From: Microscillaceae bacterium
Lineage (GTDB): Bacteria; Bacteroidota; Bacteroidia; Cytophagales; Microscillaceae
Direction of reading: 5' to 3'
Assembly: GCA_003483885.1 (NCBI GenBank)
Contig: DMXI01000701.1
Span: forward strand, 1 to 18,388
DNA: 18,388 nt
A program made the position numbers and the translations under genes. Below the pieces are notes generated by a model. It did no database searches, was not told the origin of the DNA, and saw only the letters and a program-made list of their open reading frames with translations. The first letter of the stretch is position 1; each line of letters begins with the position of its first letter. Shown one piece after another: positions 6,811 to 14,969 of the stretch.

Positions 6811-8685
6811 ATGACAAGGCTTAAAATCGGCGGAGCAACCCTAAACCAAACACCTTTGGATTGGGAGAACAACCTTCATAACATAAGACAGGCTATCAAC
6901 CAAGCCATCGAACAGCAAGTAGACATATTATGCCTTCCTGAATTGTGCATTACTGGATATGGTTGTGAAGATATGTTTTTGAGTGATTGGGTCGCAACTA
7001 AAGCGATGGATCAGCTCAAGCAAATTCAGCAATGGTGTACTGATATTGTAGTAGCAGTGGGCTTACCCATCAGATTTGAGGGAGATTTATATGATTGTAC
7101 GTGTTTGTTGAACAATCAGGAAATATTGGGGTTTTCAGCCAAGCAAAACTTGGCCAATGATGGAGTGCATTATGAGCCTCGTTGGTTTAAACCTTGGGAA
7201 TCAGGGCGGGTAGAAACGATTAAGGTGGGCAAGCAAAAGTACCCATTTGGAGACTTGATATATCTCGCCAAAAATATAAAAATCGGCTTCGAGATTTGTG
7301 AGGATGCCTGGAGCGGAAAAAAACGCCCTTCTCACCAACTGAATAAACGTAAAGTTCATTTAATTCTCAACCCCAGTGCCAGTCATTTTGCCTTTAGCAA
7401 AGCGGCTGATCGTGAAGCTTTGATGTTGGCAGCCAAAGCTCCTTCCTATGTGTATTGCAACTTGCTTGGTAACGAAGCGGGTAAGATGATCTATGATGGA
7501 CAAGTTTTTATTACCCAAGGCGATCAGGTCATTCGTCGTAATGAATTGCTTTCTTTTGATAATGTAAATCTTACTTCGGCGTATATAGACTTTAAGAATC
7601 CAGAAAGCTCAGATACTCCTGTCGGTCCTGTATCAATCCCCAAAAATGAAGAATTTGTCAAAGCGCTTTCTCTTGCTTTGTTTGATTATATGCGCAAAAG
7701 TCGTAGTAATGGGTTTGTATTGTCGCTTTCGGGTGGTGCAGACTCTTCTACTTGTGCAGTAATGGTGGGTGAGATGGTCAAAAGAGGGGTGAACGAATTA
7801 GGCTGGGAAAAATTTCTGGAAAAGTCTAAGATCCAACTAGACAACGAAGCCCTGGAAGATGCTTTGCGAGAAGAAAACCCTCCTATAAAATACCTTACCA
7901 AACATCTACTCACTTGTGTATATCAGTCTTCGGATAATTCAAGTTATCAAACCCTCAATTCAGCTAAGTTGTTAGCACAAGATTTAGGGGCTACCTTTCA
8001 TCATTGGAGCATCAAGGAGGACGTAACGAGTTATTCTAAAAAAATAGAGTATATCATTAACCAAACCCTGAGTTGGCACAAACACGATATTGCTCTACAA
8101 AATATTCAGGCCAGGGCTCGCTCTCCCATTATTTGGATGCTTACCAATATCAAAGGAGCACTACTCATTGCTACTTCTAACCGTAGCGAAGGCAGCGTAG
8201 GCTATACTACGATGGATGGGGACACTTCTGGCAGTATTTCACCCATTGCTGGAGTAGATAAACATTTTGTAAGAGAATGGTTACGGTGGGCTGAAACCAG
8301 TTTGGGCTACCAAGAACTCAAACATGTGAACGGTTTACAACCTACTGCTGAACTACGTCCTAAAGATGATGAAAATAACCAGTCTCAAACCGACGAAAAG
8401 GACTTGATGCCTTATGAAGTTTTACAGGCCATTGAACGTTTGGCGCTTCACGAACGGCAATCACCTCAGCAAATATTCGCTACCTTACAAGCCCAAGGAG
8501 TGGAAGACGAAGACTTATTGAAAGAACACATTCGTAAGTTTTTTCAACTTTGGAGCCGTAATCAATGGAAACGAGAACGTTTTGCTCCTTCGTTTCATTT
8601 GGATGATTATAGCATTGATCCTCGTAGTTGGTTTCGTTTTCCTATACTTTCGGGAGGTTTTCGCGAGGAGCTGGAGGAATTATAA
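6811..8685 (+). CDS. nadE: Glutamine-dependent NAD+ synthase
   Basis: This 624-residue two-domain enzyme makes NAD+ from nicotinic acid adenine dinucleotide, ATP and glutamine, the last step of NAD biosynthesis. The N-terminal glutaminase domain (about 1-265) is nitrilase-like with the triad Glu44 (LPELCITGYG), Lys111 (SAKQNL) and Cys163 (EICEDAW). The C-terminal synthetase domain holds the ATP-pyrophosphatase P-loop SGGADS at 307-312, then ARARSPIIWML, ATSNRSEGSVGYTTMDGD and the PTAELRP element. The C-terminal tail SFHLDDYSIDPRSWFRFPIL matches the ending I expect for this group. The ATG at 6811 starts directly at the nitrilase fold. The gene seems monocistronic, between the lspA terminator and a 192-bp gap. 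Confidence 0.96.
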   Translation: MTRLKIGGATLNQTPLDWENNLHNIRQAINQAIEQQVDILCLPELCITGYGCEDMFLSDWVATKAMDQLKQIQQWCTDIVVAVGLPIRFEGDLYDCTCLLNNQEILGFSAKQNLANDGVHYEPRWFKPWESGRVETIKVGKQKYPFGDLIYLAKNIKIGFEICEDAWSGKKRPSHQLNKRKVHLILNPSASHFAFSKAADREALMLAAKAPSYVYCNLLGNEAGKMIYDGQVFITQGDQVIRRNELLSFDNVNLTSAYIDFKNPESSDTPVGPVSIPKNEEFVKALSLALFDYMRKSRSNGFVLSLSGGADSSTCAVMVGEMVKRGVNELGWEKFLEKSKIQLDNEALEDALREENPPIKYLTKHLLTCVYQSSDNSSYQTLNSAKLLAQDLGATFHHWSIKEDVTSYSKKIEYIINQTLSWHKHDIALQNIQARARSPIIWMLTNIKGALLIATSNRSEGSVGYTTMDGDTSGSISPIAGVDKHFVREWLRWAETSLGYQELKHVNGLQPTAELRPKDDENNQSQTDEKDLMPYEVLQAIERLALHERQSPQQIFATLQAQGVEDEDLLKEHIRKFFQLWSRNQWKRERFAPSFHLDDYSIDPRSWFRFPILSGGFREELEEL

Positions 8686-8877
8686 ACATTGAGGCTTCCG
8701 CCTATTACTTTACTTTGAATAAGTAATCAAACTTAAAATCGACGCTAATCACTTTTTATTTATTGATTTGTAATCTGAATGATTGTAATGTTTTAGGCAA
8801 GCAAGTGGAACTCTCAGCTTTGAGACTTTTGCTTAAACTGATACGTAGTAGAAGTAAGTAATCAAACGCTAAAATAA

Positions 8878-9357
8878 ATGAAACATTTCTATGTTATCCA
8901 ATTCATTTTTTTGATTGGACTTTTTGCCCTGAGTAGCTGTGGAGATACTTGTACTGGTACTACTGGGGAACCGATACTTCACCTTTCTTTTTTAGATACA
9001 ATTACCAACCGAACTGTAAACCCTGAATATAGTAGAGTATACGCGATAGATGGTAAAAATGAAATCAAGGATAATATTGATTTTAACTTGAATGGTACAG
9101 ACTATCAATTGCCTTTTTCTACAGTAGAAGATCAAATCACTTATGTTTTTGAAAGAAACAATCAACCCGTAGATACTTTGATTGTGACTTACGATCGTGT
9201 TTTTCAGTTTGATGATGATCCCGAATGTGGCCTTGGTATGAACTTAAACAATGTCATACTATCACCTCAAACCTCCTTTACTCCCGCTTCTTTCAATAAT
9301 GTTTTTGCCATTCAGCAAACCTCTAGAGATGTATATGAACTCCTCGTTATTTTTTAA
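8878..9357 (+). CDS. DUF6452-family lipoprotein
   Basis: This 159-residue protein has a lipoprotein signal peptide ending in ALSSC, so Cys21 should be lipidated. The mature part has the layout I associate with DUF6452: CTG near the lipidated Cys, an ILHLSFLD strand, alternating strands, a VDTLIVTYDRVFQFDDDPECGLGM segment and a final ELLVIF strand. It is usually paired with a DUF6048 gene in Bacteroidota, as here. Function is unknown; an envelope role is inferred from lipidation. The next gene's start lies inside this gene's 3' end, implying translational coupling. The family match is by memory of the pattern, not by search. Confidence 0.75.
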   Translation: MKHFYVIQFIFLIGLFALSSCGDTCTGTTGEPILHLSFLDTITNRTVNPEYSRVYAIDGKNEIKDNIDFNLNGTDYQLPFSTVEDQITYVFERNNQPVDTLIVTYDRVFQFDDDPECGLGMNLNNVILSPQTSFTPASFNNVFAIQQTSRDVYELLVIF

Positions 9358-10042
9358 AACCCTTTGCTTGGTTAGTTGTATTAGTTCTGTTGGTTTTGCT
9401 CAACCGGATACCACTAAGAGTGATCATAATTATAGATCTCTATGGATAGGAACTGAAGTAATACGTAGTTTGATCATATTTAATCCTAATGTTAATAATC
9501 AACGCGAAAACAAGGCTTTGGAGTTGAATGTTGACTATGGCATAACCCCGACCCTCCGAACTTATTTATACGCTGGATACGCTAGTTTAGAAGGAAGGGT
9601 AAGACGAAATTTAGATTATTGGAATGAATCGTTTTACACGCGTGCTGGTATAAAATACTCACCCAAAGGCCGTAAGGGAAGGGTAATGGCTGGAGTTGGA
9701 TTAATATACTATGCCTTGCACGAAACTGGTGGGTTTAATATTGGTGGTTCATACTTTGGCGACAATATATTATTTCCTTATAACATTTGGCTCACTGGTC
9801 TTGGGCTAGAAGCTTTATTAGATTTTAGAATTCCTTTGTTTGCCAACCTTGATTTAAAGTTTGATTTTTCTGTCAATGTTACGGTTAACCCTGCTTTGAA
9901 TGGTCTTCGCCAAGATGAGTTTTCGCGCAATGGTTATTATGTGCCAGGGGTAGGATTGGCCACTTTAGAAGATTCACCTCAGTATAATATTAATCTAGGT
10001 ATTGGGCTGATCTACCGGATTGATTGGCTTCGTAAAAAATAG
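9329..10042 (+). CDS. DUF6048-like outer-membrane beta-barrel-type protein
   Basis: This protein of about 237 residues has a signal peptide (NSSLFFKTLCLVSCISSVGFAQ) and a mature part of alternating beta strands with many Gly, Tyr and aromatic girdle residues (RTYLYAGYASLEG, RVMAGVGLIYYAL, LGIGLIYRIDW end), typical of small outer-membrane barrels. Position after the DUF6452 lipoprotein supports the DUF6048 assignment. The start is ATG at 9329 (or 9335); a longer frame from 9251 would put a non-signal-like sequence before the signal peptide. It overlaps the upstream gene by 29 nt in another frame. Lipoprotein and barrel may form one envelope complex; that is inference. Confidence 0.75.
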   Translation: MYMNSSLFFKTLCLVSCISSVGFAQPDTTKSDHNYRSLWIGTEVIRSLIIFNPNVNNQRENKALELNVDYGITPTLRTYLYAGYASLEGRVRRNLDYWNESFYTRAGIKYSPKGRKGRVMAGVGLIYYALHETGGFNIGGSYFGDNILFPYNIWLTGLGLEALLDFRIPLFANLDLKFDFSVNVTVNPALNGLRQDEFSRNGYYVPGVGLATLEDSPQYNINLGIGLIYRIDWLRKK

Positions 10043-10100
10043 AAAACACCTTGCAACTAGCTACTCCTAACACTGTCTTTCTTGCGAAACACTAAACACT

Positions 10101-10829
10101 ATGAAAAAGAAGATAATTTTAGGAACTGCCCTGATACTTATATTGGGGGCAACCGGAAGCTTTGTATATTATGATTATTACCATGCGCCCAGACGAACAC
10201 TTACTTTTTTACCCAAAAAAGCAATCAAAGTTGCCATTCAGCCCTTTAAGGGCATAGACAAAGGGTCGGTTTTGGAAGTAAAAAAAGGGATTGAACGCTA
10301 TTACGGATTAAAAGTGATTATCCTCCCTGATATTCCTCTTCCTATACACGCCAAAAATACCCACATTCTCAAAAAATATCATTTACAACTTCCAGTACGT
10401 TATCGGGCTGATAGCCTAATTGCTTATTTGCGAAAGACTAAGTCATCGAAGTACGATTATGTCATTGGATTGACTCATCAGGATATCTCAGTTACGAAAC
10501 CCAAAAAACCGAAATGGCTTTATACCGATTGGGGTATTTTTGGGCTGGGGTATCGCCCAGGGCCTACTTGTATTGTATCTACTCATCGGTTATATCGTTA
10601 TGCAAACTTGGCACAAATGCGTACTCGTTTGCGAAAAATCGCCATCCATGAGTTGGGACACAACCTAAACCTACGACATTGCCCTCATCGTAATTGTGTG
10701 ATGCAAAGTGCCCGGGAATCGATGAAAACCATCGATAATGAGCCAGAAAGTTTGTGTGATAGCTGCAAAAACATCATAAAAAGAAAATTTATTGTTAACT
10801 TTCCAGAAGAACAAATGGGAAAGTTATGA
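10101..10829 (+). CDS. Membrane-anchored archaemetzincin-type zinc protease
   Basis: This 242-residue protein has a signal anchor (about 4-25) and an archaemetzincin fold. The motif reads HELGH at 183-187, then Cys194, Cys199, Met201, 17 residues, and the CDSC pair Cys219/Cys222, which is the exact spacing of the archaemetzincin signature (HExxHxxGxxxCxxxxCxM, x17, CxxC). The first three cysteine-region ligands and second structural zinc site are therefore intact. The one departure is Asn190 where the signature has Gly. Earlier parts (KVAIQPFKGI, KYDYVIGLTHQDIS) fit the family's N-terminal half. The anchor would place the protease in the periplasm or tethered to the inner membrane. Its stop overlaps the next gene's start (ATGA), so the two are translationally coupled. 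Substrate is unknown. Confidence 0.88.
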   Translation: MKKKIILGTALILILGATGSFVYYDYYHAPRRTLTFLPKKAIKVAIQPFKGIDKGSVLEVKKGIERYYGLKVIILPDIPLPIHAKNTHILKKYHLQLPVRYRADSLIAYLRKTKSSKYDYVIGLTHQDISVTKPKKPKWLYTDWGIFGLGYRPGPTCIVSTHRLYRYANLAQMRTRLRKIAIHELGHNLNLRHCPHRNCVMQSARESMKTIDNEPESLCDSCKNIIKRKFIVNFPEEQMGKL

Positions 10830-11116
10830 AATCATTTTTTAAAAAGATTTTACATGACATCGACTGGCTCACCAACAATCCCATTTATCAGCTATTAGTT
10901 AGTATTGCCCTCGTAGGAGTTAGTATTTACGACTCGGTAAAGGTTATTATACAAGATGTTGGCAGTCTGCACTTCAAAAAAGAACACTTTGTGATTTTGA
11001 TTGGAGTATTAATGCTGATCAACTCTATTAATAACTTGTTTAAAGGGGTAAAAAAACTGGATAAAAGTGTAGAAACACTTGAAGAAGAAAGAGAAAGGCA
11101 AGGTTCTACCAGGTAG
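10826..11116 (+). CDS. Small two-pass membrane protein coupled to the archaemetzincin
   Basis: This 96-residue protein matches no family I recognise. It has a short basic N-terminus, two hydrophobic segments (about 20-42 and 53-72) and a charged C-terminal helix (about 75-92, VETLEEERER) that may form a coiled coil. The ATGA overlap with the protease gene upstream indicates coupled translation, and a strong terminator follows at 11148. The arrangement suggests a partner, anchor or regulator of the protease. It could equally be an unrelated passenger gene. Confidence 0.7.
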   Translation: MKSFFKKILHDIDWLTNNPIYQLLVSIALVGVSIYDSVKVIIQDVGSLHFKKEHFVILIGVLMLINSINNLFKGVKKLDKSVETLEEERERQGSTR

Positions 11117-11147
11117 GTTCAAAGGTTATTTTTGATGATCACATGTT

Positions 11148-11188
11148 AAAGGCTTCTGACAATAAAACTGTTAGAAGTCTTTGTTTTT
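11148..11188 (+). terminator. Intrinsic terminator after the protease/membrane-protein pair
   Basis: Arms 11148-11161 and 11169-11182 pair over 14 positions with two G.U pairs around a 7-nt loop, followed by GTTTTT. This is a strong rho-independent terminator. Confidence 0.8.
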
Positions 11189-11279
11189 GAGGGATTCTGC
11201 GCAAACAAAATTATACTAAAATCTCTTTAAGGTTTCATACAGCATTTGATCAACACGTACAATCTTAATTTCCACATTT

Positions 11280-12017
11280 ATGACAAGAAGATATGATACT
11301 GACGAACAGAATAATCAACAAATGGCCTCTGACAATAGGCTTCGTTTGTTGGAGCAGATAGACTCTCCCTGGAAACTTATAAGGCAAGGAAGTAAACTTG
11401 GCATCGATGGGGTTAAACATTTTTTTGGCCTCACCTTTTTGTTTGGGGTAGTCAATGGCTTACTTTTTTTGGCTGCTATTATCAAATTGTTTTTCAGTAC
11501 CGTCAATACAATCAGCATCATCGGGTTGTTGTTGGTAGCTTTGGTAGGAGTTGGAGCCATTAGTTATACTATTTATCGGGTAAATCGCTATATCATACTC
11601 AATACTATTCAATTTATTTACCAAAGCCTGGAGCCGTTTTTTTTAAAAGTGTGTGGCAAGGTTATAGACAAATCGGCAAAATTGTTTGAAAACAATACTC
11701 AACTTGACAATAGAGCACTGGCTCAAACCATTGATTTTAGTAAACTGGTCCATGAAGAATTTCAAAAACTACCAAGACTAATCAGATGGGGAATCACATT
11801 TACCCTCGAACTAGTCCCATTTATGGACATACTGATAGAACTCAAAAGTGATGTTCGGGAAGGCCATAGAGACGACGCTGTTCAAAAGCTATTTGAATAT
11901 GTAGATGAGTTTATTCAAAATACTGTTTTTGCTAAAAACAACAATGATTGGGTATGGTGGGGCCTACCTTTGAATATGGCAATTTCTATCATTTTAATGA
12001 TTATGATGATCAAATAA
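11280..12017 (+). CDS. Multi-pass membrane protein of unknown family
   Basis: This 245-residue protein has a polar N-terminus (1-45), two strong adjacent hydrophobic segments (about 48-72 and 75-98), a long cytosolic or periplasmic middle with helical character (100-165), a weaker hydrophobic helix (about 168-187, WGITFTLELVPFMDILIEL) and a final hydrophobic segment ending in MMIK (about 224-245). No catalytic motif is evident. The ATG at 11280 is the first in frame and gives a sensible hydrophilic start. It is transcribed alone after a terminator. It ends 27 bp before the stop of the convergent gene. Function unknown. Confidence 0.7.
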   Translation: MTRRYDTDEQNNQQMASDNRLRLLEQIDSPWKLIRQGSKLGIDGVKHFFGLTFLFGVVNGLLFLAAIIKLFFSTVNTISIIGLLLVALVGVGAISYTIYRVNRYIILNTIQFIYQSLEPFFLKVCGKVIDKSAKLFENNTQLDNRALAQTIDFSKLVHEEFQKLPRLIRWGITFTLELVPFMDILIELKSDVREGHRDDAVQKLFEYVDEFIQNTVFAKNNNDWVWWGLPLNMAISIILMIMMIK

Positions 12018-12028
12018 CTCCCTCATAG

Positions 12029-12060
12029 TGGTTCAAGGGCAAATTTATGTCTTTGAACCA
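12029..12060. terminator. Hairpin between convergent gene ends
   Basis: Arms TGGTTCAA (12029-12036) and TTGAACCA (12053-12060) form an 8-bp stem between two convergent genes. There is no T tract, so it is a weak terminator candidate at best. The second arm is coding for the minus-strand gene. Confidence 0.35.
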
Positions 12061-12746
12061 TTGCTACTCTGAGACTGCTGCACATATTCCAGTAATTCCC
12101 CAAAAGCCATCTTTATTTTTTGTGGAGTGTTACCTTGTGACGAACGTGCGGCAAACTGGATCAGAATTTCGCCTCGCTTTTCTAATAATTCTACTTTGGC
12201 AGGATTGCCATATACCTCCAGCCATTCTTGCAAATCGGGCTTGAGTATTTCTAAACCTGTTAGTAAAGTGAATGCCTGATGAAAATCTTCCTGGCCAGAA
12301 GCCAAATCTAACTGTACCAATATTTTTGAGTAAAATGTTGGGGATGGCTTATTGACAAGTTTCCGAGTATCTGAATGAAAAAGCCAAAGTTTGTTTGTAG
12401 ATGTTACTCCTTGGCTCAAGTCTAAATCGCTACAAGCGAAAGACCAACATAAGTTTCCCTGAATGTCTAACATATGGAGAAATTGATCTACATGCCCTCC
12501 ACGATCGTGCTCATAGGTTTGTACAAAGCCAAAATAGTCGCTGGTAAAACTCAAAAAATGTACGCCACGGAACATTCCATAGCCTCCCATTGGGTTTTTA
12601 AACTCTTGAATCCATTGGTGTTTACCCTTGCAAGTAATGGTATCAATGCTTTGGTTATTTTGACTCCCTGAGATATGTTCTGCTGATAGTTTGCATTTAA
12701 CTTGGTTGAGAGATTCTTGAGAAACAATATGCTTAAATGATTTCAT
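12045..12746 (-). CDS. Hypothetical cytosolic protein, no recognised family
   Basis: This 233-residue protein has no signal peptide or membrane segment. It shows regular beta-strand-like stretches with aromatic residues (YGMFRGVHFLSFTSDYFGFVQTYEHD near 57-82, GNLCWSFACSDLDLS, TNKLWLFHSD), somewhat like strands of a beta-propeller, and a more helical C-terminal third (TLLTGLEILKPDLQEWLEVYG...ELLEYVQQ). I do not recognise a motif or catalytic site. The start at 12746 is the first ATG. It is transcribed opposite to both neighbours. The reading frame is long and codon use looks like its neighbours, so it is probably real. Confidence 0.65.
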   Translation of the reverse strand: MKSFKHIVSQESLNQVKCKLSAEHISGSQNNQSIDTITCKGKHQWIQEFKNPMGGYGMFRGVHFLSFTSDYFGFVQTYEHDRGGHVDQFLHMLDIQGNLCWSFACSDLDLSQGVTSTNKLWLFHSDTRKLVNKPSPTFYSKILVQLDLASGQEDFHQAFTLLTGLEILKPDLQEWLEVYGNPAKVELLEKRGEILIQFAARSSQGNTPQKIKMAFGELLEYVQQSQSSNGSKT

Positions 12747-12840
12747 GATACAGATGATTTTTTGTGCTCACATATACGAAAACACCCACACAATAGGTAC
12801 TAAGCTTTATTATTTTAAATAAACAATACTCTAGGTTTTA

Positions 12841-12864
12841 AGTCCATATAAATAAATATGGACT
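12841..12864. other. Perfect hairpin in a divergent promoter region
   Basis: AGTCCATAT (12841-12849) pairs with ATATGGACT (12856-12864) around AAATAA. It lies between divergent genes starting at 12746 and 12915. With no T tract, it could be an operator-type palindrome or a leader hairpin. Confidence 0.35.
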
Positions 12865-12914
12865 CAAGTACGCCACCCAATAGCCATATTTGCCAAAACT
12901 AAAATAGTAAAGCA

Positions 12915-13391
12915 ATGCAATATTTCAACAAAATGGCCTTAATGGCATTCATTATTATTTTTATGGCCAATTGCCAAAGTAAAAGTCCAAAGGACATTCT
13001 TACTTCTAAAAAATGGCACCCCAGTGTTGAGTCTTTTATCAAGGCTTCAGGTAAAACTGTGGAAGAAACTTCGGATAAGGATAAAGCCAAACTAAAAGAT
13101 ATCGTAAAAGATTTTGCTCAAGAATTTAAAACGGATGGTACTTACCTTTTAGGGGTTATTGATAATTCTAAAAAGGGTTCCTGGTCTTTGAGTGCTGATA
13201 ATAAAACACTGACGACCAAATATAGAACTACACGTTGGGTTCCAGGAAAAGACCCGAAAAAGCTAATCCCAAAAGAAGGCGAAGAAAAAGAACTAAAGTT
13301 TACAGTTCAAAGTATTTCGTCTTCTAAAATTCTGTTAGCGCCTCAAAACGGCCCTACAAAAGCGGTGATGGAACTCATACCTTTTAAGTAA
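12915..13391 (+). CDS. Lipocalin-like lipoprotein
   Basis: This 158-residue protein has a lipoprotein signal peptide ending in FMANC, giving Cys20 as the lipidated residue. The mature part fits the small lipocalin-like lipoproteins common in Bacteroidota: an ILTSKKWHP opening, an FKTDGTYLLG strand, GSWSLSADNKTLTTKY, and final strands ISSSKILLA and AVMELIPF. A helical lysine-rich insert (about 45-68) precedes the central strands. Such proteins are thought to bind small ligands or act in envelope stress; no ligand can be read from the sequence. It is followed by a terminator at 13399, so it is probably monocistronic. Confidence 0.75.
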   Translation: MQYFNKMALMAFIIIFMANCQSKSPKDILTSKKWHPSVESFIKASGKTVEETSDKDKAKLKDIVKDFAQEFKTDGTYLLGVIDNSKKGSWSLSADNKTLTTKYRTTRWVPGKDPKKLIPKEGEEKELKFTVQSISSSKILLAPQNGPTKAVMELIPFK

Positions 13392-13398
13392 TTTTTTG

Positions 13399-13441
13399 AT
13401 TGTTTGAGGTTGCTCTCGCTGTGGCCTCAAGCAATGTTTTT
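13399..13441 (+). terminator. Intrinsic terminator after the lipocalin-like gene
   Basis: Arms 13399-13409 and 13425-13435 pair over 11 positions with one G.U pair. The 15-nt loop is followed by GTTTTT. Confidence 0.7.
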
Positions 13442-13512
13442 ACCTCCCTTTCCTTGCAGTTATTCAGCTATAAATTGTATTTTGGATCATAATTCCTAAT
13501 ACACTCTTAGCC

Positions 13513-13902
13513 ATGGATCACAAATCAATTGCTTTATTGCTGCTTCGCCTTGCCTTTGGCTTTCGCCTCATTTATGGAGTCATCGATAATATCGTTTCCT
13601 GGGAACGTATGCTTGAGTTCAAGATATTTTTGACCAAAATGGGATTTCCTTTTCCTCTCATTTGTGCCATTGCCTCAGTGTATATACAAATGTTGGCTGG
13701 ACTCGGTTGGTTGATTGGCTACAAGGTAAAATTTATGAGTTTGTTGATGATTGGTAATTTTATAGTGGCCATTGTAGGGGTGCATGTGTTACACAAAGAT
13801 TCTTACCTCAATACTGCCCCTGCGATTCATTTATTGATGGTAGCTATTGTGCTGTATCTTTTGGGAGGAGGACGCTATGGATTGGATAAAAGTAGTGTGT
13901 AA
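13513..13902 (+). CDS. DoxX-family membrane protein
   Basis: This 129-residue protein has four hydrophobic segments (about 5-27, 48-68, 72-92, 100-118) and the DoxX-type opening LLLLRLAFGFRLIYGVIDN. The second helix carries a small-residue pattern (CAIASVYIQMLAGLGWLIGY), as in the family. A lipocalin-like gene precedes it. DoxX proteins are loosely linked to redox and thiol homeostasis in the membrane, but most have no known reaction. The ATG at 13513 begins just before the first helix. Confidence 0.85.
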   Translation: MDHKSIALLLLRLAFGFRLIYGVIDNIVSWERMLEFKIFLTKMGFPFPLICAIASVYIQMLAGLGWLIGYKVKFMSLLMIGNFIVAIVGVHVLHKDSYLNTAPAIHLLMVAIVLYLLGGGRYGLDKSSV

Positions 13903-14133
13903 TAGGCTCTCACTATAAACAACAAAAAGCGTGACTTTGTCATTTGCTGATGCGCATTTGCAAAAATATGTGCTCATTTATTAGGAGCAATTGTATGGCG
14001 GTCTATGGGCAACCACTAGCATACAACTCTCGGCGGGTGTCTATACTCTCAATCAAGCCTAACTCCTCGTAACTCCAACAGATTTTTCACTGCGTTCAAA
14101 ATGACAAATAGGTAAGATACTAATAATATGTTG

Positions 14134-14157
14134 GTGCGCATTTGCAAAAATGCGTAC
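14134..14157. repeat. Array hairpin with GCAA tetraloop, copy 2
   Basis: Arms 14134-14143 and 14148-14157 pair over 10 bp (one G.U) around GCAA, a GNRA tetraloop in RNA. An identical hairpin lies at 14346-14369. The one at 14749-14771 keeps all 10 pairs but has a 3-nt loop. The copy at 13951 is degraded. Confidence 0.65.
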
Positions 14158-14496
14158 TCATTTATTAAGAGCAATTGTATTGCGATCTACAAGCAAATGA
14201 AACTCCCTATAAAAAGACACACATCTGCTGGCGCACGACTCCTGGCGTGTGTCCATTCCCTCAGTCCATTCCAAAAACATACAGTTCCAGCAGATTTTTC
14301 ACTGCGTTCAAAATGACAAATAGGGAAGATACTAATAATATGCTGGTGCGCATTTGCAAAAATGCGTACTCATTTATTAGGAGCAATTTTATGGCGGTCT
14401 ATAAGCAAATGAAACTCCCCCGTGGGCTCCTGGCGTATGTCCATACCTTCAATTTACTTCAAGTCCTTACTATTGAGGCAGATTTTTTCGGCAAGC

Positions 14497-14740
14497 TCAA
14501 AATGACAAATGGGGAGAGGTACTAATAATCAAAGCTAGTTTTATATTTACTTCAACGCTGGCGCACAACTCCTGGCGTGTGTCTATACTCTCAATCAAGT
14601 CTAACTCCTCGTAACTCCAACAGATTTTTCACTGCGTTCAAAATGACAAATGGGGAGAGGTACTAATAATCAAAGCTAGTTTTATATTTACTTCAACGCT
14701 GGCGCACGTCTCCTGGCGTGTGTCTATACTCTCAATCAAG
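14497..14740. repeat. Near-perfect 141-bp-period direct repeat within the array
   Basis: 14497-14599 and 14638-14740 are identical over 103 bp except for two adjacent mismatches. This is the youngest-looking duplication in the array. Confidence 0.8.
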
Positions 14741-14969
14741 CCCTGCTAGTGCGCATTTGCAAAATGCGTACTCATTTATTAGGAGCAATTGTATTGCGGT
14801 CTATAAGCAAATGAAACTCCCCCGTGGGCGCGACTCCTGGCGTATGTCCATACCTTCAATTTACTTCAAGTCCTTACCATTGCGGCAGATTTTTCGGCAA
14901 GCTCAAAATGACAAGTAGGGTGAGATTCTAATCATCAAAGTTAGTTCTATGTTCACAACTAATTACTTC

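Larger units (their letters stand above)
13950..14947. repeat. Mosaic intergenic repeat array, about five units
   Basis: The gene-free region 13903-15055 is filled by imperfect direct repeats. A head module beginning TGCGCATTTG occurs at 13951, 14135, 14347 and 14750. A tail module beginning CAGATTTTT and ending in CAAAATGACAA occurs at 14079, 14291, 14479, 14621 and 14886. Unit lengths differ (tail spacing 212, 188, 142, 265). Tail variants fall into types: copies 1 and 4 agree closely, copies 3 and 5 agree closely (TTCGGCAAGCTC), and copy 2 has a different lead-in. The units are therefore mosaics, as expected from recombination or gene conversion. Short open frames inside are repeated fragments and look non-coding. 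The rest of the region (13903-13949, 14948-15055) shows only a possible hairpin/T-run at 14970-14999. Confidence 0.85.

Noticed and set aside
8720..8867. 13-bp direct repeat TAAGTAATCAAAC at 8720 and 8855
   Set aside because: Short and AT-rich; could be chance or part of the loose leader pattern, too weak to call as an element.
9251..9328. Upstream extension of the DUF6048-like gene
   Set aside because: It would place about 26 residues without sense before an obvious signal peptide; the ATG at 9329 or 9335 fits.
14128..14918. Short open frames with repeated MLVRICKNAYSFI-like and YKQMKLP peptides
   Set aside because: They arise from the same non-coding repeat modules, break at different points in each copy and have no start context or family; treated as repeat, not genes.
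13950..14947. CRISPR array
   Set aside because: Repeats are long, of unequal length and imperfect, with no regular short repeat/unique spacer pattern and no cas genes.
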